This document shows, piece after piece, positions 50,259 through 59,871 of a DNA stretch of 64,000 nt (positions are counted from its first letter, which is position 1; each line of letters opens with the position of its first letter). The position numbers and the translations under genes are program-made. The DNA lies in contig CAIVPZ010000041.1 in assembly GCA_903907955.1 (NCBI GenBank), forward strand, positions 124,001 to 188,000, in the 5' to 3' direction. Under the pieces are notes generated by a model. The model made no database searches and was not told the origin of the DNA. It worked only from the letters and a program-made list of their open reading frames with translations. The stretch is from an uncultured Acetobacteraceae bacterium. GTDB lineage: Bacteria; Pseudomonadota; Alphaproteobacteria; Acetobacterales; Acetobacteraceae.

Positions 50259-51278
50259 ATGAACGCACCGTTTGGCATTCCCGGAGCGGCCAAACCGCTC
50301 GACACCATGCAGCAGCAGTTGCAGGCGGAGGCCGCAATCGAGCCGGATGAGCCTGTTTCGACCGCGCCGACCCGGAAGACGCAGATCATTGCAATCTACG
50401 GCAAGGGCGGCATCGGCAAGAGCTTCACGCTCGCCAACCTCTCCTACATGATGGCGCAGCAGGGCAAGCGGGTTCTGCTGATCGGCTGCGACCCGAAGAG
50501 CGACACCACGTCGTTGCTGTTCGGCGGGCGCAGCACCCCCACCATCATCGAAACATCGTCGAAGAAGAAGGCCGCCGGCGAGAAGGTCACCATCGGCGAC
50601 GTCTGCTTCAAGCGTGACGGCGTGTTCGCCATGGAACTCGGCGGGCCTGAAGTGGGCCGCGGCTGCGGCGGGCGCGGCATCATCCACGGCTTCGAGTTGC
50701 TGGAGAAGCTGGGCTTCCACCAGTGGGATTTCGACTACGTGCTGCTCGATTTCCTCGGCGACGTGGTGTGCGGCGGCTTCGGCCTGCCGATCGCGCGCGA
50801 CATGTGCCAGAAGGTGATCGTGGTCGGTTCGAACGACCTGCAGTCGCTGTATGTCGCCAACAACGTGTGCTCGGCGGTCGATTATTTCCGCAAGCTCGGC
50901 GGCAATGTCGGCGTGGCCGGCATGGTGATCAACAAGGATGACGGCACCGGCGAGGCGCAGGCTTTCGCCGCGGCGGTCGGCATCCCGGTGCTGGCAGCCA
51001 TTCCGGCCGACGAGGATATCCGCCGCAAGAGCGCCAACTACGAGATCGTCGGCCGCCCGGGCGGCCGCTGGGCGCCGGTGTTCGAGGCGCTGGCCGTGCA
51101 GGTGGCCGAGGCGCCGCCGAAGCGGCCGAATCCGCTGAGCCAGGAGGCATTGCTCAACCTGTTCAAGGGCGATGCGGTGGGCCGCAGCGTGGTGCTCGAT
51201 CCGGCAACGGCCGAGGATATGTGTGGCGATGCGGCGGTGGTGAAGCCGTCGCTCGAAGTGATCTACGAGGGTTCGTAG
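50259..51278 (+). CDS. bchX: Chlorophyllide a reductase ATPase BchX
   Basis: 339 residues, NifH-like. P-loop [20 protein letters not shown]; cluster Cys in GPEVGRGCGGRGIIHG and [19 protein letters not shown]. It feeds electrons to BchYZ for reduction of ring B of chlorophyllide a. bchC stops 6 bases before it; bchY starts 5 bases after it. Confidence 0.97.
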   Translation: MNAPFGIPGAAKPLDTMQQQLQAEAAIEPDEPVSTAPTRKTQIIAIYGKGGIGKSFTLANLSYMMAQQGKRVLLIGCDPKSDTTSLLFGGRSTPTIIETSSKKKAAGEKVTIGDVCFKRDGVFAMELGGPEVGRGCGGRGIIHGFELLEKLGFHQWDFDYVLLDFLGDVVCGGFGLPIARDMCQKVIVVGSNDLQSLYVANNVCSAVDYFRKLGGNVGVAGMVINKDDGTGEAQAFAAAVGIPVLAAIPADEDIRRKSANYEIVGRPGGRWAPVFEALAVQVAEAPPKRPNPLSQEALLNLFKGDAVGRSVVLDPATAEDMCGDAAVVKPSLEVIYEGS

Positions 51279-51283
51279 CGGCA

Positions 51284-52825
51284 ATGACCACGCACGACGC
51301 CACCCTTGATCACACGACAGCGCCCGCCCAGCCTGTGGAAGCGGCGGCGGAGGGCTGTCATGGCGGCCGCGAGACGATGCTGGAGGCGGCGCGCGCCGCC
51401 GGCAAAGCGGAGTCGCTCGAGAAGTTGCTGGCCAATTATCCGCGCGGGCCGCATGATCAGCCGCAAACCATGTGCCCGGCCTTCGGGGCGCTGCGCGTCG
51501 GGCTGCGGATGCGGCGCACGGCCACGATCCTTTCCGGCTCGGCCTGTTGCGTCTACGGCCTGACCTTCACCTCGCATTTCTACGGCGCCCGCCGCACGGT
51601 CGGCTACGTGCCGTTCAACTCCGAAACCCTGGTGACCGGCCAGCTGTTCGAGGACATCCGAAAGGCTGTCTACGACGTTGCGAAGCCGGATCAGCTAGAC
51701 GCAGTGGTAATCATCAATCTCTGCGTGCCGACGGCTTCCGGCGTGCCGCTCGAGCTGCTGCCGAAGCAGATCGACGGCGTGCGGATCATCGGCATCGACG
51801 TCCCTGGTTTTGGTGTGCCGACGCATGCCGAGGCCAAGGACGTGCTCGCCGGCGCCATGCTGCGCTATGCGCGGCTGGAAGCGGAAGCGGGGCCCGTGGC
51901 GCGCCCGCGCGGTGTGGTGCTCGGCGAGCCGATGGTCACCTTGATCGGCGAGTTGTTCCCGGCCGATCCGGTGGGTGTCGGTGCGCTGCTGGCGCCGATG
52001 GGCCTGTCGGTGGCGCCGCAACTGCCGTCGCGCGAATGGCGGGATCTGTATGCCGCCCTCGACTGCGTCGCCGTCGCAGCGGTGCACCCGTTCTACACCG
52101 CCTCGGTGCGCGAGTTCCGCGCGGCCGGCCGGCCGGTGGTCGGCTCCGGGCCGGTGGGCGTGGACGGCACGGCCGCCTGGCTGGAGGCGATCGCCGCCGC
52201 CGCCAACATTCCGGCCGACAAACTCGACGCCGCCAAGGCGCGCGCCCTGCCGGCCATCCGCACGGCGCTGGAAGCGAACCCGATCAAGGCCCGCATCACC
52301 GTGTCGGGCTACGAAGGCTCCGAGCTGCTGGTGGCCCGCCTGCTGATCGAGGCCGGCGCTGAGGTGCCCTATGTCGGCACCGCCACCCCGCAGACCGAGT
52401 GGAGCCAGCCCGACCGCGAATGGCTGGCCGCGCGCGGCGTGCATGTGCAGTACCGCGCCTCGCTGGAGCAGGACATCGCGGCCATGCAGGAAGTGCGTCC
52501 CGACCTGGCGCTGGGCACCACGCCGCTGGTGCAGAAAGCCAAGTCGATGGGCATTCCGGCGCTCTACTTCACCAACATGGTTTCCGCGCGGCCGCTGTTT
52601 GGCCCCGCCGGTGCCGGCGCACTGGCCGGGATCGTGGCGGCGCAGACCCGCGGCGCCGAGCGTTTCGCCCGCATGGTCGCGTTCTTCGGGCCGGTGGGCA
52701 GCGGCGAGGGCGCCGGCTACGGCTGGACCGACGTGCCGAAGGAGCCGGCCGGCTGGCGCGAGCGCACCCGCAAGCAACGCGAGGCGCGCGCCAAGGCTGC
52801 CGCCAACCAGGCAATGGGGAGCTAG
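51284..52825 (+). CDS. bchY: Chlorophyllide a reductase subunit BchY
   Basis: 513 residues. Cluster Cys appear in [38 protein letters not shown] and [11 protein letters not shown]. Family segments include [18 protein letters not shown]. With BchZ it forms the catalytic component of chlorophyllide a oxidoreductase. Start at 51284 follows the bchX stop; bchZ starts 5 bases after its stop. Confidence 0.96.
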   Translation: MTTHDATLDHTTAPAQPVEAAAEGCHGGRETMLEAARAAGKAESLEKLLANYPRGPHDQPQTMCPAFGALRVGLRMRRTATILSGSACCVYGLTFTSHFYGARRTVGYVPFNSETLVTGQLFEDIRKAVYDVAKPDQLDAVVIINLCVPTASGVPLELLPKQIDGVRIIGIDVPGFGVPTHAEAKDVLAGAMLRYARLEAEAGPVARPRGVVLGEPMVTLIGELFPADPVGVGALLAPMGLSVAPQLPSREWRDLYAALDCVAVAAVHPFYTASVREFRAAGRPVVGSGPVGVDGTAAWLEAIAAAANIPADKLDAAKARALPAIRTALEANPIKARITVSGYEGSELLVARLLIEAGAEVPYVGTATPQTEWSQPDREWLAARGVHVQYRASLEQDIAAMQEVRPDLALGTTPLVQKAKSMGIPALYFTNMVSARPLFGPAGAGALAGIVAAQTRGAERFARMVAFFGPVGSGEGAGYGWTDVPKEPAGWRERTRKQREARAKAAANQAMGS

Positions 52826-52829
52826 AGCC

Positions 52830-54287
52830 ATGCTCGTGCTCGACCATGATCGCGCTGGCGGCTACTGGGGGGCGGTCTACGCCTTCGCCGCGGTGCGTGG
52901 CCTGCGCGTGGTGATCGACGGCCCGGTGGGCTGCGAGAACCTGCCGGTGACGGCCGTGCTGCACTACACCGATGCGCTGCCGCCGCACGAATTGCCGGTG
53001 GTGGTGACCGGCCTGTCGGAAGACAGCCTGTCGATGCACGGCACCGAAGGGTCCATGAAGCGCGCCGCCGCCACGCAGGACCCCGACCTGCCGGCGGTGG
53101 TGGTGACCGGCAGCATTGCCGAAATGATCGGCGGCGGCGTCACGCCGGAAGGCTCGAACCTGTTGCGCTTCATTCCGCGCACCATCGACGAGGACCAGTG
53201 GCAGGCCGCCGACCGTGCGATCAACTGGCTGTGGAGCGAGTTTGGCGCCCGTAAGGCGCGCAAGCCGGCCAAGCGCGCCGAGGGCGCCCGCCCACGGGTG
53301 AACATCATCGGGCCGATCTACGGCACCTTCAACATGCCGTCCGACCTGGCCGAAATCCGCCGCCTGGTCGAGGGCATTGGCTGCGAGATCAACCTGGTGT
53401 TCCCGCTGGGCGCGCATGTCGAGGACATCGCGCGGCTGCCGGACGCCGACGTGAACATCTGCATGTATCGTGAGTTCGGCCGCCTGCTCTGCGAGGAACT
53501 CGGCCGACCCTATCTGCAGGCGCCGATCGGCATGTTCGCCACCACCAATTTCCTGCGCAAGCTCGGCGAGCTGACGGGGGTCGATCCCGAGCCGTTCATC
53601 GAACGCGAGAAGCACACCACGATCAAGCCGATCTGGGATCTGTGGCGCAGCGTGACCCAGGACTTCTTCGGCAGCGCTGCCTTCGCCATCGTCGCCACCG
53701 AAACCTATGTGCGCGGCATGCGACGTTTTCTCGAGGAGGAGATGGGCGTGCCCTGCGCCTTTGCCTTCGCCCGCACCCCCGGCACCAAGCCGGACAACGC
53801 CGCGGTGCGCGAGGCGGTGCGGACGAAGCCGGCGCTGGTGCTGTTCGGCTCCTACAACGAACGCATGTATGCCGCCGAGTGCGGCAGCCGCGCGGTGTAC
53901 ATCCCTGCCTCGTTTCCCGGCGCGATCATTCGCCGCGCCACCGGTACGCCATTTATGGGCTATGCAGGCGCCACCTACATCGTGCAGGAATACTGCAACG
54001 CGCTGTTCGACGCGCTGTTCCACATCCTCCCGCTCGGCACCGAACTCGACCGCGTCGAGGCGACACCGGCGCGGCTGGGCGAGCGCGACACCATCCCCTG
54101 GGATGATGCGGCGCACGCACAGTTGGATGCCTATGTCGAAACCGAGCCGTTCCTGGTGCGCATTTCGGCGGCGAAGCGGGCGCGCGAGCGCGCCGAGCGC
54201 GACGCCCGCACTGCCGGCGAGGACCGCGTGACCGCGGCGCGAGTCCAGCAAACGCTGGTCGCTCTGCGTGAGGGACAGGTTGCATGA
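52830..54287 (+). CDS. bchZ: Chlorophyllide a reductase subunit BchZ
   Basis: 485 residues. [20 protein letters not shown], Cys ligand in [19 protein letters not shown], and C-terminal family segment [20 protein letters not shown]. It is the BchB/NifK-type partner of BchY. It is the last bch gene before the puf genes; the gap to pufB is 194 bases. Confidence 0.96.
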   Translation: MLVLDHDRAGGYWGAVYAFAAVRGLRVVIDGPVGCENLPVTAVLHYTDALPPHELPVVVTGLSEDSLSMHGTEGSMKRAAATQDPDLPAVVVTGSIAEMIGGGVTPEGSNLLRFIPRTIDEDQWQAADRAINWLWSEFGARKARKPAKRAEGARPRVNIIGPIYGTFNMPSDLAEIRRLVEGIGCEINLVFPLGAHVEDIARLPDADVNICMYREFGRLLCEELGRPYLQAPIGMFATTNFLRKLGELTGVDPEPFIEREKHTTIKPIWDLWRSVTQDFFGSAAFAIVATETYVRGMRRFLEEEMGVPCAFAFARTPGTKPDNAAVREAVRTKPALVLFGSYNERMYAAECGSRAVYIPASFPGAIIRRATGTPFMGYAGATYIVQEYCNALFDALFHILPLGTELDRVEATPARLGERDTIPWDDAAHAQLDAYVETEPFLVRISAAKRARERAERDARTAGEDRVTAARVQQTLVALREGQVA

Positions 54288-54481
54288 TGGCTGCGGCACC
54301 CAACGGGATGGTCGCAGCTTGCTCCGGCGGCGTCCGTTACGGGCGCGCGCCGACTACCAATTGCGTCCGGCACTGCCGGACCGAAGAGTCGATCGTGGCG
54401 GGCTCCGCTCACACGGCGATCCCTGCCGCGCGGGAGATGCGCGGTAACGGCCGAAAGGCTGTCATCTGAAGGGCACTAAAG
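54288..54481 (+). promoter_or_regulatory. bchZ-pufB spacer, no pufQ seen
   Basis: 194 bases. In Rhodobacter this interval holds pufQ; here no frame resembles PufQ. A 61-codon frame beginning at 54284 has no recognisable features. The puf promoter may lie here or within bchZ. A ribosome site AAGGG precedes pufB. Confidence 0.45.
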
Positions 54482-54691
54482 ATGGCTGATGAAAAGTCCC
54501 TGTCGGGGCTGACTGAGGAAGAGGCCAAGGAGTTCCACAAGATCTACCGGGCCAGCTTCCTGACCTTCGTAGGTATTGTGGTTGTCGCCCACATCCTGGT
54601 GTGGTCGTGGCGTCCGTGGTTCCCGGGGGTCAATGGCTATTCGACGTCGCTGCTCGACGGCGTCAACACCGCGCTTTCGTTCCTGGCATAA
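54482..54691 (+). CDS. pufB: Light-harvesting LH1 beta polypeptide
   Basis: 69 residues: cytoplasmic head ([20 protein letters not shown]), one membrane helix ([18 protein letters not shown]) with the bacteriochlorophyll-ligating His in [16 protein letters not shown], and a short tail. It pairs with PufA in the LH1 ring around the reaction centre. Confidence 0.97.
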   Translation: MADEKSLSGLTEEEAKEFHKIYRASFLTFVGIVVVAHILVWSWRPWFPGVNGYSTSLLDGVNTALSFLA

Positions 54692-54703
54692 GGAGACTGT
54701 AAC

Positions 54704-54898
54704 ATGGCCGAGTTCCCCGGCGAACCGGATGTCTGGCGCTTCTGGCTTCTGTTCGATCCGCGCCGCGTTCTGGTCGCAGTGTTCGTGTTCCTGCTCGTCC
54801 TCGCGCTGCTGATCCACTTCATCCTGCTGGGCACCAGCCGCTTCAACTGGCTGGATGGCCCGACGGTGCATGCGGTCGCGGCTGCCCCGGCGAAGTAG
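54704..54898 (+). CDS. pufA: Light-harvesting LH1 alpha polypeptide
   Basis: 64 residues: [20 protein letters not shown], then the ligand His in [20 protein letters not shown] and an Ala-rich tail. AAGGAG nine bases before the ATG is a strong ribosome site. Twelve bases separate it from pufB. Confidence 0.97.
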   Translation: MAEFPGEPDVWRFWLLFDPRRVLVAVFVFLLVLALLIHFILLGTSRFNWLDGPTVHAVAAAPAK

Positions 54899-54910
54899 TA
54901 GCGCCACTAT

Positions 54911-54956
54911 CCACGGCGGCGGACGAGGTCGGGCGCGTGCCGGGCCTCGTCCGTGG
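54911..54956 (+). terminator. Intercistronic hairpin pufA-pufL
   Basis: Stem GGACGAGG (54921-54928) with CCTCGTCC (54945-54952), extended by CCAC/GTGG after a six-base bulge. In Rhodobacter a hairpin at this place stabilises the pufBA message and lowers expression of pufLM relative to LH1. It is expected to act as an mRNA stability element more than a full stop. Confidence 0.7.
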
Positions 54957-55012
54957 CCAACGTTGCTGCAGGCGCAGCTTGCTAGGCTGCACCGGAGCGG
55001 AGGAGCCGATAA

Positions 55013-55837
55013 ATGGCATTGCTCAGCTTTGAGAAAAAATACCGTGTGCGCGGGGGGACTCTGATCGGGGGAGATCTGTTCGACTTCTGGGTGGGGCCCT
55101 TTTTTGTCGGCTTCTTCGGGGTCACAGCTGCCCTCTTCGCAGTCCTCGGCACCGCGCTGATCTTCTACGCCGCGGTCCAGAACGGTGACTACAACGTCTG
55201 GCGGATCAACATCGCTCCGCCAGACATCAGCTATGGTCTGAAATTCGCGCCGCTGGCGCTCGGCGGCTATTGGCAGCTGATCACGATCTGCGCGATCGGG
55301 GCTTTCGTCTCGTGGGCGCTCCGGCAGGTGGAAATCTGCCGCAAGCTCGGAATCGGCTACCACGTGCCGTTCGCCTTCAGCTTCGCCATCTTCGCGTATG
55401 TCGCCCTGGTCGTGATCCGGCCGGTGTTGCTGGGGGCGTGGGGCTTCGGCTTCCCGTATGGTATTCTCAGCCACCTCGACTGGGTTTCCAACACCGGCTA
55501 CCAGTTCCTGCACTTCCACTACAACCCGGCGCACATGCTGGGGGTCACGTTCTTCTTCACGAACGCGCTCGCACTCGCTTTGCATGGCTCGCTGATCCTG
55601 TCCGCCGCCAACCCCGGGAAGGGCGAACCGGTCAAGCTTGCCGAGCATGAGGGTGTCTTCTTCCGCGACATCGTCGGCTACTCGGTCGGCACGCTTGGCA
55701 TCCATCGGGTTGGCGTGTTCCTGGCGGTGTCCGCGGCCTTCTGGAGCGCCGTCTGCATCGTGTTGAGCGGCCCCTTCTGGACCCGCGGTTGGCCGGAGTG
55801 GTGGGGCTGGTGGTACAACCTGCCGATCTGGGGCTAA
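55013..55837 (+). CDS. pufL: Photosynthetic reaction centre L subunit
   Basis: 274 residues, five helices. Start [20 protein letters not shown]; the special-pair and accessory bacteriochlorophyll His ligands are in [18 protein letters not shown]; the non-haem iron/QB region is [19 protein letters not shown]; the end is [24 protein letters not shown] precedes the ATG. Confidence 0.98.
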   Translation: MALLSFEKKYRVRGGTLIGGDLFDFWVGPFFVGFFGVTAALFAVLGTALIFYAAVQNGDYNVWRINIAPPDISYGLKFAPLALGGYWQLITICAIGAFVSWALRQVEICRKLGIGYHVPFAFSFAIFAYVALVVIRPVLLGAWGFGFPYGILSHLDWVSNTGYQFLHFHYNPAHMLGVTFFFTNALALALHGSLILSAANPGKGEPVKLAEHEGVFFRDIVGYSVGTLGIHRVGVFLAVSAAFWSAVCIVLSGPFWTRGWPEWWGWWYNLPIWG

Positions 55838-55852
55838 GGGGAGATCACCATC

Positions 55853-56815
55853 ATGGCCGAATACCAGAATATCTTCACCCGCGTGCAGGTGCGAGGCCCG
55901 GCCTACCCGGGCATCCCACTGCCGGCCGGTGACGACCCTCGCGTAATCAAACCCTTCTTCAACTACCTGGCCGGCTGGCTCGGCGAACCGCAGATTGGGC
56001 CGCTCTATGTCGGGCGCCTCGGGCTGCTTTCGTTTGCCTTCTTCTTCGTCGCCTTCGAGATCGTCGGCTTGAACATGCTGGCATCGGTGAACTGGAACTG
56101 GCTGCAGTTCTGGCGCTCGCTGCCCTGGCTTGCGCTTGAGCCGCCGGCGCCGGCCTATGGTCTGCATATCCCGCCGCTGAACGAAGGCGGCTGGTGGCTG
56201 ATCGCCGGCTTCTTCCTGACCGCTTCGGTTCTGACCTGGTGGTTGCGTGTCTACCGCCGCGCTGTCCAGCTTGGCCTCGGCACCCACGCAGCCTGGGCCT
56301 TTGCTTCGGCGATCTTTCTCTTCCTGTCGATCGGGTTCATTCGCCCGGTCCTGATGGGGCACTGGAGCGAGTCGGTCCCGTTTGGCATCTTCCCGCACCT
56401 TGACTGGACCTCGGCGTTCTCGATCCGCTACGGCAACCTCTACTACAACCCGTTCCACATGCTCTCGATCGCCTTCCTGTACGGCTCTGCCGTGCTGTTC
56501 GCGATGCATGGCGGCACGGTGCTCGCGGTGAGCCGCTTCGGCGGTGAGCGCGAGGTCGAACAGATCCTCGACCGCGGCACCGCTTACGAGCGCGGCGCAC
56601 TGCTGTGGCGCTGGTGCATGGGCTTCAACGCGACGGCCGAATCGATCCATCGCTGGGCTTGGTGGTTCGCGGTTCTCGTCACGCTGACTGGCGGCATCGG
56701 CATCTTGCTCACCGGAACGGTGGTGGACAACTGGTACCTCTGGGGCGCCAAGCATGGCATCGTCCCGGTGTGGCCGAATGTCTTCCCGCCCGTGCCGGAT
56801 CCGGCAGCGCTTTGA
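55853..56815 (+). CDS. pufM: Photosynthetic reaction centre M subunit
   Basis: 320 residues, five helices. N-terminus [19 protein letters not shown]; special-pair His in [18 protein letters not shown]; iron/QA region [22 protein letters not shown]... and end region [15 protein letters not shown]. 15 bases after pufL. Confidence 0.98.
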   Translation: MAEYQNIFTRVQVRGPAYPGIPLPAGDDPRVIKPFFNYLAGWLGEPQIGPLYVGRLGLLSFAFFFVAFEIVGLNMLASVNWNWLQFWRSLPWLALEPPAPAYGLHIPPLNEGGWWLIAGFFLTASVLTWWLRVYRRAVQLGLGTHAAWAFASAIFLFLSIGFIRPVLMGHWSESVPFGIFPHLDWTSAFSIRYGNLYYNPFHMLSIAFLYGSAVLFAMHGGTVLAVSRFGGEREVEQILDRGTAYERGALLWRWCMGFNATAESIHRWAWWFAVLVTLTGGIGILLTGTVVDNWYLWGAKHGIVPVWPNVFPPVPDPAAL

Positions 56816-56831
56816 GAGGGGAGAGCAAGCC

Positions 56832-57884
56832 ATGTCGAACTTTAACTTCAAGCTGTTCTACTTGCCCGTCCCGGTCCGCATCGCTGCCGTTCTCGCTGCC
56901 GTGGTGGGCGTCGGCCTCCTGTTTACCCTTGAGGCGCCGCCGGTTGACGTTGTGCAGCGTGGCTTCCGTGGTCTGGGCCTGTTCCAGAACTACCACCCGG
57001 CCACGTTCGCGAAGACGGTAGCCGAGAACCAGCCGATCGCCGCGATCGGGTCGCCCTTGATGGTCGGTGGGCCGGCCGGCAAGGTCTACAAGAACGTGCA
57101 GGTGCTGAAGGATGTGCCGGTGGCCGAGTTCACTCGGTTGATGGCCTCCATCACCACGTGGGTGGCGCCGGAGCAGGGCTGCACCTACTGCCACGTTGAT
57201 ACCAGCAACCTGGCCTCCGATGACCTCTACACCAAGAGGGTCTCCCGGCGGATGATCCAGATGGTTCTGGACATCAACACGAACTACAAGACCCACGTGG
57301 CTGCTTCCGGTCCGACCGGCGCCACGGGCGTTACCTGCTACACCTGCCACCGCGGCAACCCGGTGCCCAAGAACATCTGGTTCACCGAACCCAAGGGCCC
57401 GGCGCACGCGCTGGGTAACACCAGCGGGCGGAATCTGCCTTCGCGTGCTGCCGGCCTGACCTCGCTGGAGACCGATCCGTTTACGCCGTACTTCCTGGGC
57501 GCCGACGACATCCGCATTACGCCGTCGACTGCTCTGCCCGAAGGCACCAGCACCGCCTCCTTCAAGGCGACCTACTGGACCTACGGGGTGATGATGTACA
57601 TGTCCGAGGCTCTGGGCGTGAACTGCACCTACTGCCACAACACCCGGCAGTTCAGCGATTGGTCGCAGAGCAGCCCGCAGCGTGCGACCGCCTGGTATGG
57701 TATCAGGATGGTTCGTCACCTGAACAACGACTACCTCGTGCCGCTGCAATCGACCTTCCCGCCCAACCGGTTGGGTCCGACCGGCGACTCGCCGAAGATC
57801 GCCTGCGCGACGTGCCACAACGGCGTCTACAAGCCGCTGTTTGGTGCGAACATGGTCCAGACTTATCCGGAGCTGACGAAGTAG
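56832..57884 (+). CDS. pufC: Four-haem reaction-centre cytochrome subunit PufC
   Basis: 350 residues. Four CxxCH haem sites are present: CTYCH, CYTCH, CTYCH and CATCH. The N-terminal hydrophobic segment (VPVRIAAVLAAVVGVGLLF) has no lipobox Cys, so the subunit is probably held by an uncleaved helix and not by lipids. It re-reduces the special pair and takes electrons from HiPIP or a soluble or membrane cytochrome. Confidence 0.97.
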   Translation: MSNFNFKLFYLPVPVRIAAVLAAVVGVGLLFTLEAPPVDVVQRGFRGLGLFQNYHPATFAKTVAENQPIAAIGSPLMVGGPAGKVYKNVQVLKDVPVAEFTRLMASITTWVAPEQGCTYCHVDTSNLASDDLYTKRVSRRMIQMVLDINTNYKTHVAASGPTGATGVTCYTCHRGNPVPKNIWFTEPKGPAHALGNTSGRNLPSRAAGLTSLETDPFTPYFLGADDIRITPSTALPEGTSTASFKATYWTYGVMMYMSEALGVNCTYCHNTRQFSDWSQSSPQRATAWYGIRMVRHLNNDYLVPLQSTFPPNRLGPTGDSPKIACATCHNGVYKPLFGANMVQTYPELTK

Positions 57885-57909
57885 CACCGGAGGGACCAGC
57901 CCCGGCCTT

Positions 57910-57947
57910 CAGCACCGGACGACGTCTGCTCTGTCGTCCGAGTGCTG
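57910..57947 (+). terminator. Hairpin after pufC
   Basis: CAGCACCGGACGAC (57910-57923) pairs with GTCGTCCGAGTGCTG (57933-57947), nearly perfect, 25 bases after the pufC stop. No T-run follows. It may end the puf message or protect its 3' end, partly separating tcuB. Confidence 0.65.
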
Positions 57948-58077
57948 GAACCGGTGGTTCCCGGCAGTGGGCCGGGACCGACCCTCACCAACGGGGCCGG
58001 TTCCGGCCCGCTTCCGTTCTGCCTTGCTTCCGTTCCGCGACGGACGCGCCGCCCCGACGAACAGGAGGTGGCGAAAC

Positions 58078-59169
58078 ATGCCGGTGGCCGACCCGATAGC
58101 CGATGCACGCCGCGCCATGGAGGTGTGCAATGCCTGTCGCTACTGCGAGGGGTTCTGCGCCGTCTTCCCCGCCATGGAGCGCCGGCGCAGCTTTACTGAT
58201 GCCGACCTGACCACCCTCGCCAATCTTTGCCATGGCTGCCGCGGCTGCTTCTATGCCTGCCAGTATGCCCCGCCGCACCCGTTCGGCATCAACGTGCCGC
58301 GGACATTTTCCGAACTCCGCCTGGACAGTTACGCGCAGTACGCCTGGCCGAAGCCATTCGCGGCGTTGTTCCGCAACAATGGCGCCGTCGTGGCGCTGGC
58401 GATGGCCCTGGGTGTCGGCATCGTCGTTGTCCTTGCCGCCGCGCTGCAGAACCCCGCCATCCTGCTTGGCGCCCATCCGGTGCGGCCGGGCGCTTTCTAT
58501 GCCGTCATCCCATATGCGGTGATGTTCTGGCCGGCGGCGATTTCCCTCATGTTCTCAATCGTGGCCGTTATTATGGCCGTGCGCGGCTTCTGGCGCGATG
58601 CCGGTCCGTCGCAACGCACCGCCGGCGCCTTGGGCGCTGCCATCCGGCATGCCATGACGCTGCAGAACCTCAGCGGCGGCGGGCACGGCTGCAATGACCG
58701 CGACGACGGTTTTTCCACCGCGCGCCGCCGTCTGCACCACGCCATCTCCTGCGGATTTGCGCTCTGTTTTTCCGCCAGCGGCGTTGCCGCGATTTTCGAC
58801 CGCCTTGGTCACCCGGCGCCCTATGCCTTCTGGAGCGCGCCCGTCCTGCTGGGCACCATCGGCGGATTCCTTATGCTCATCGGCGCCGGCGGCCTGTTCT
58901 GGCTGAAGCTTTGCGGCGACCAGGCCCCCACCGCGGGCCGCCTCGTCGGACCCGACGTGGCGATGCTGGCCTTGCTCGCCATGGTCCCGCTGACCGGGCT
59001 GCTGCTGTTGGCCCTGCGCGCCACCAGCGCCATGGGCATCGTGCTCGCCGTCCATCTGGGCTTCGTGCTCGCCCTGTTCCTCATGCTGCCATACAGCCGC
59101 ATGGTACATGGCGCTTACCGCTTTGCCGCCCTGCTGCGCGATGCGCATGATGCCGGTACCGGGAAATAA
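58078..59169 (+). CDS. tcuB: TcuB/CitB-like membrane iron-sulfur protein
   Basis: 363 residues from ATG at 58078 with AGGAGG ten bases before. Two ferredoxin-like Cys clusters stand at the N-terminus (VCNACRYCEGFCAVFPAM and CHGCRGCFYACQYAPPHPFG). About six membrane helices follow with His residues (RHAMTLQNLSGGGHGC, HLGFVLALFLMLPYSRMVHG). TcuB passes electrons from the flavoprotein TcuA to the quinone pool during tricarballylate or citrate use. No tcuA is next to it here. Position right after pufC raises a link to photosynthetic redox balance, which is speculative. Confidence 0.85.
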   Translation: MPVADPIADARRAMEVCNACRYCEGFCAVFPAMERRRSFTDADLTTLANLCHGCRGCFYACQYAPPHPFGINVPRTFSELRLDSYAQYAWPKPFAALFRNNGAVVALAMALGVGIVVVLAAALQNPAILLGAHPVRPGAFYAVIPYAVMFWPAAISLMFSIVAVIMAVRGFWRDAGPSQRTAGALGAAIRHAMTLQNLSGGGHGCNDRDDGFSTARRRLHHAISCGFALCFSASGVAAIFDRLGHPAPYAFWSAPVLLGTIGGFLMLIGAGGLFWLKLCGDQAPTAGRLVGPDVAMLALLAMVPLTGLLLLALRATSAMGIVLAVHLGFVLALFLMLPYSRMVHGAYRFAALLRDAHDAGTGK

Positions 59170-59871
59170 GCAAGGCCACTGAACAAGGGGGATCGAAGAA
59201 ATCGGGCTCCTCGCGCAATCCCCGTCACGCGCGCGACCGCGGCGATCGCCGCGCCCTGTGGCTCGCGCTTCGCTGGCGGCGAGCCGACGGCTTTCCCGCT
59301 CGTCCAGGAACGGCGAAAGCGCGTCAGAGCGGGCGGTGACGGCGGCAATGGCGATCATACGGGCAGGTTAACGGCGCCGGCCTCCGCGTCACGCAGATTT
59401 GCGGCCTGGGTCGGGGAAGGTATCGCAACGTCGGCGCAAGGAGCCGGCAGGGATTCGAGGCGGTGCATCGGCCTTACGAATCGCAGCGGGCGCCGTTTCG
59501 ATACGACCATCTGCCGGCCATGCGCCGATCTGCCGATCCCGTGGCAATTCACACCCGCCGCATTCGACCATGGGGTGGGACCCGCCGCCGGGCATCAAGG
59601 CGATTCAATCGCATTGAGAACCGCTGGTGCCGCGCAAGACATCTTGACCTTCAATAGCGACTTGCATTAATGGGTTGCATCGGGTTGCTGATCGACTTGC
59701 TCAGCTTCATCTGCTTGTGGACTGGAATTTCTGACCGATCGACTCAAGAATGTGCCGCTTGAATACCGCTGCCGGTGCGGTCTTGGGAGCCATGCAACGC
59801 GACGGCCGCCCAGGCGGTCGTGCAAACCGTCCGGTTCTGCCGGCCGCGTCACGACGGAGGCTTGCGCCAAC
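59170..59871. other. 700-base spacer without intact gene
   Basis: Between tcuB and the lytic transglycosylase gene. It contains a transposase remnant (59212-59358, see separate entry). The remaining part, about 59360-59750, has several short frames in all directions but none with a recognisable family, a ribosome site or consistent codon use. It marks the likely right border of the photosynthesis cluster. Confidence 0.5.
59212..59358 (-). pseudogene. ISAzo13-like transposase remnant (N-terminal, frameshifted)
   Basis: On the minus strand from 59358 the frame reads ARSDALSPFLDERESRRLAA and SEARATGRG, then shifts to another frame that continues AIAAVARVTGIARG. The joined order matches the N-terminal region of ISAzo13-family transposases (PFLDER, LAASEA, GGIAAVARATGI). 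Similarity ends after about 50 residues, so only a decayed 5' piece is left. The frame break lies near 59250-59256. Confidence 0.6.

Noticed and set aside
54445-54462. TGT-N12-ACT at the pufB ribosome site (TGTCATCTGAAGGGCACT)
   Set aside because: Lacks the inner symmetry of PpsR boxes and covers the ribosome binding site; likely chance.
54284-54469. 61-codon frame between bchZ and pufB as a possible pufQ
   Set aside because: No PufQ-like hydrophobic segment, no good ribosome site, composition like the opposite frames; treated as spacer.
59360-59750. Search for tRNA or attachment site at the cluster border
   Set aside because: No cloverleaf-like pattern or direct repeat could be found by eye.
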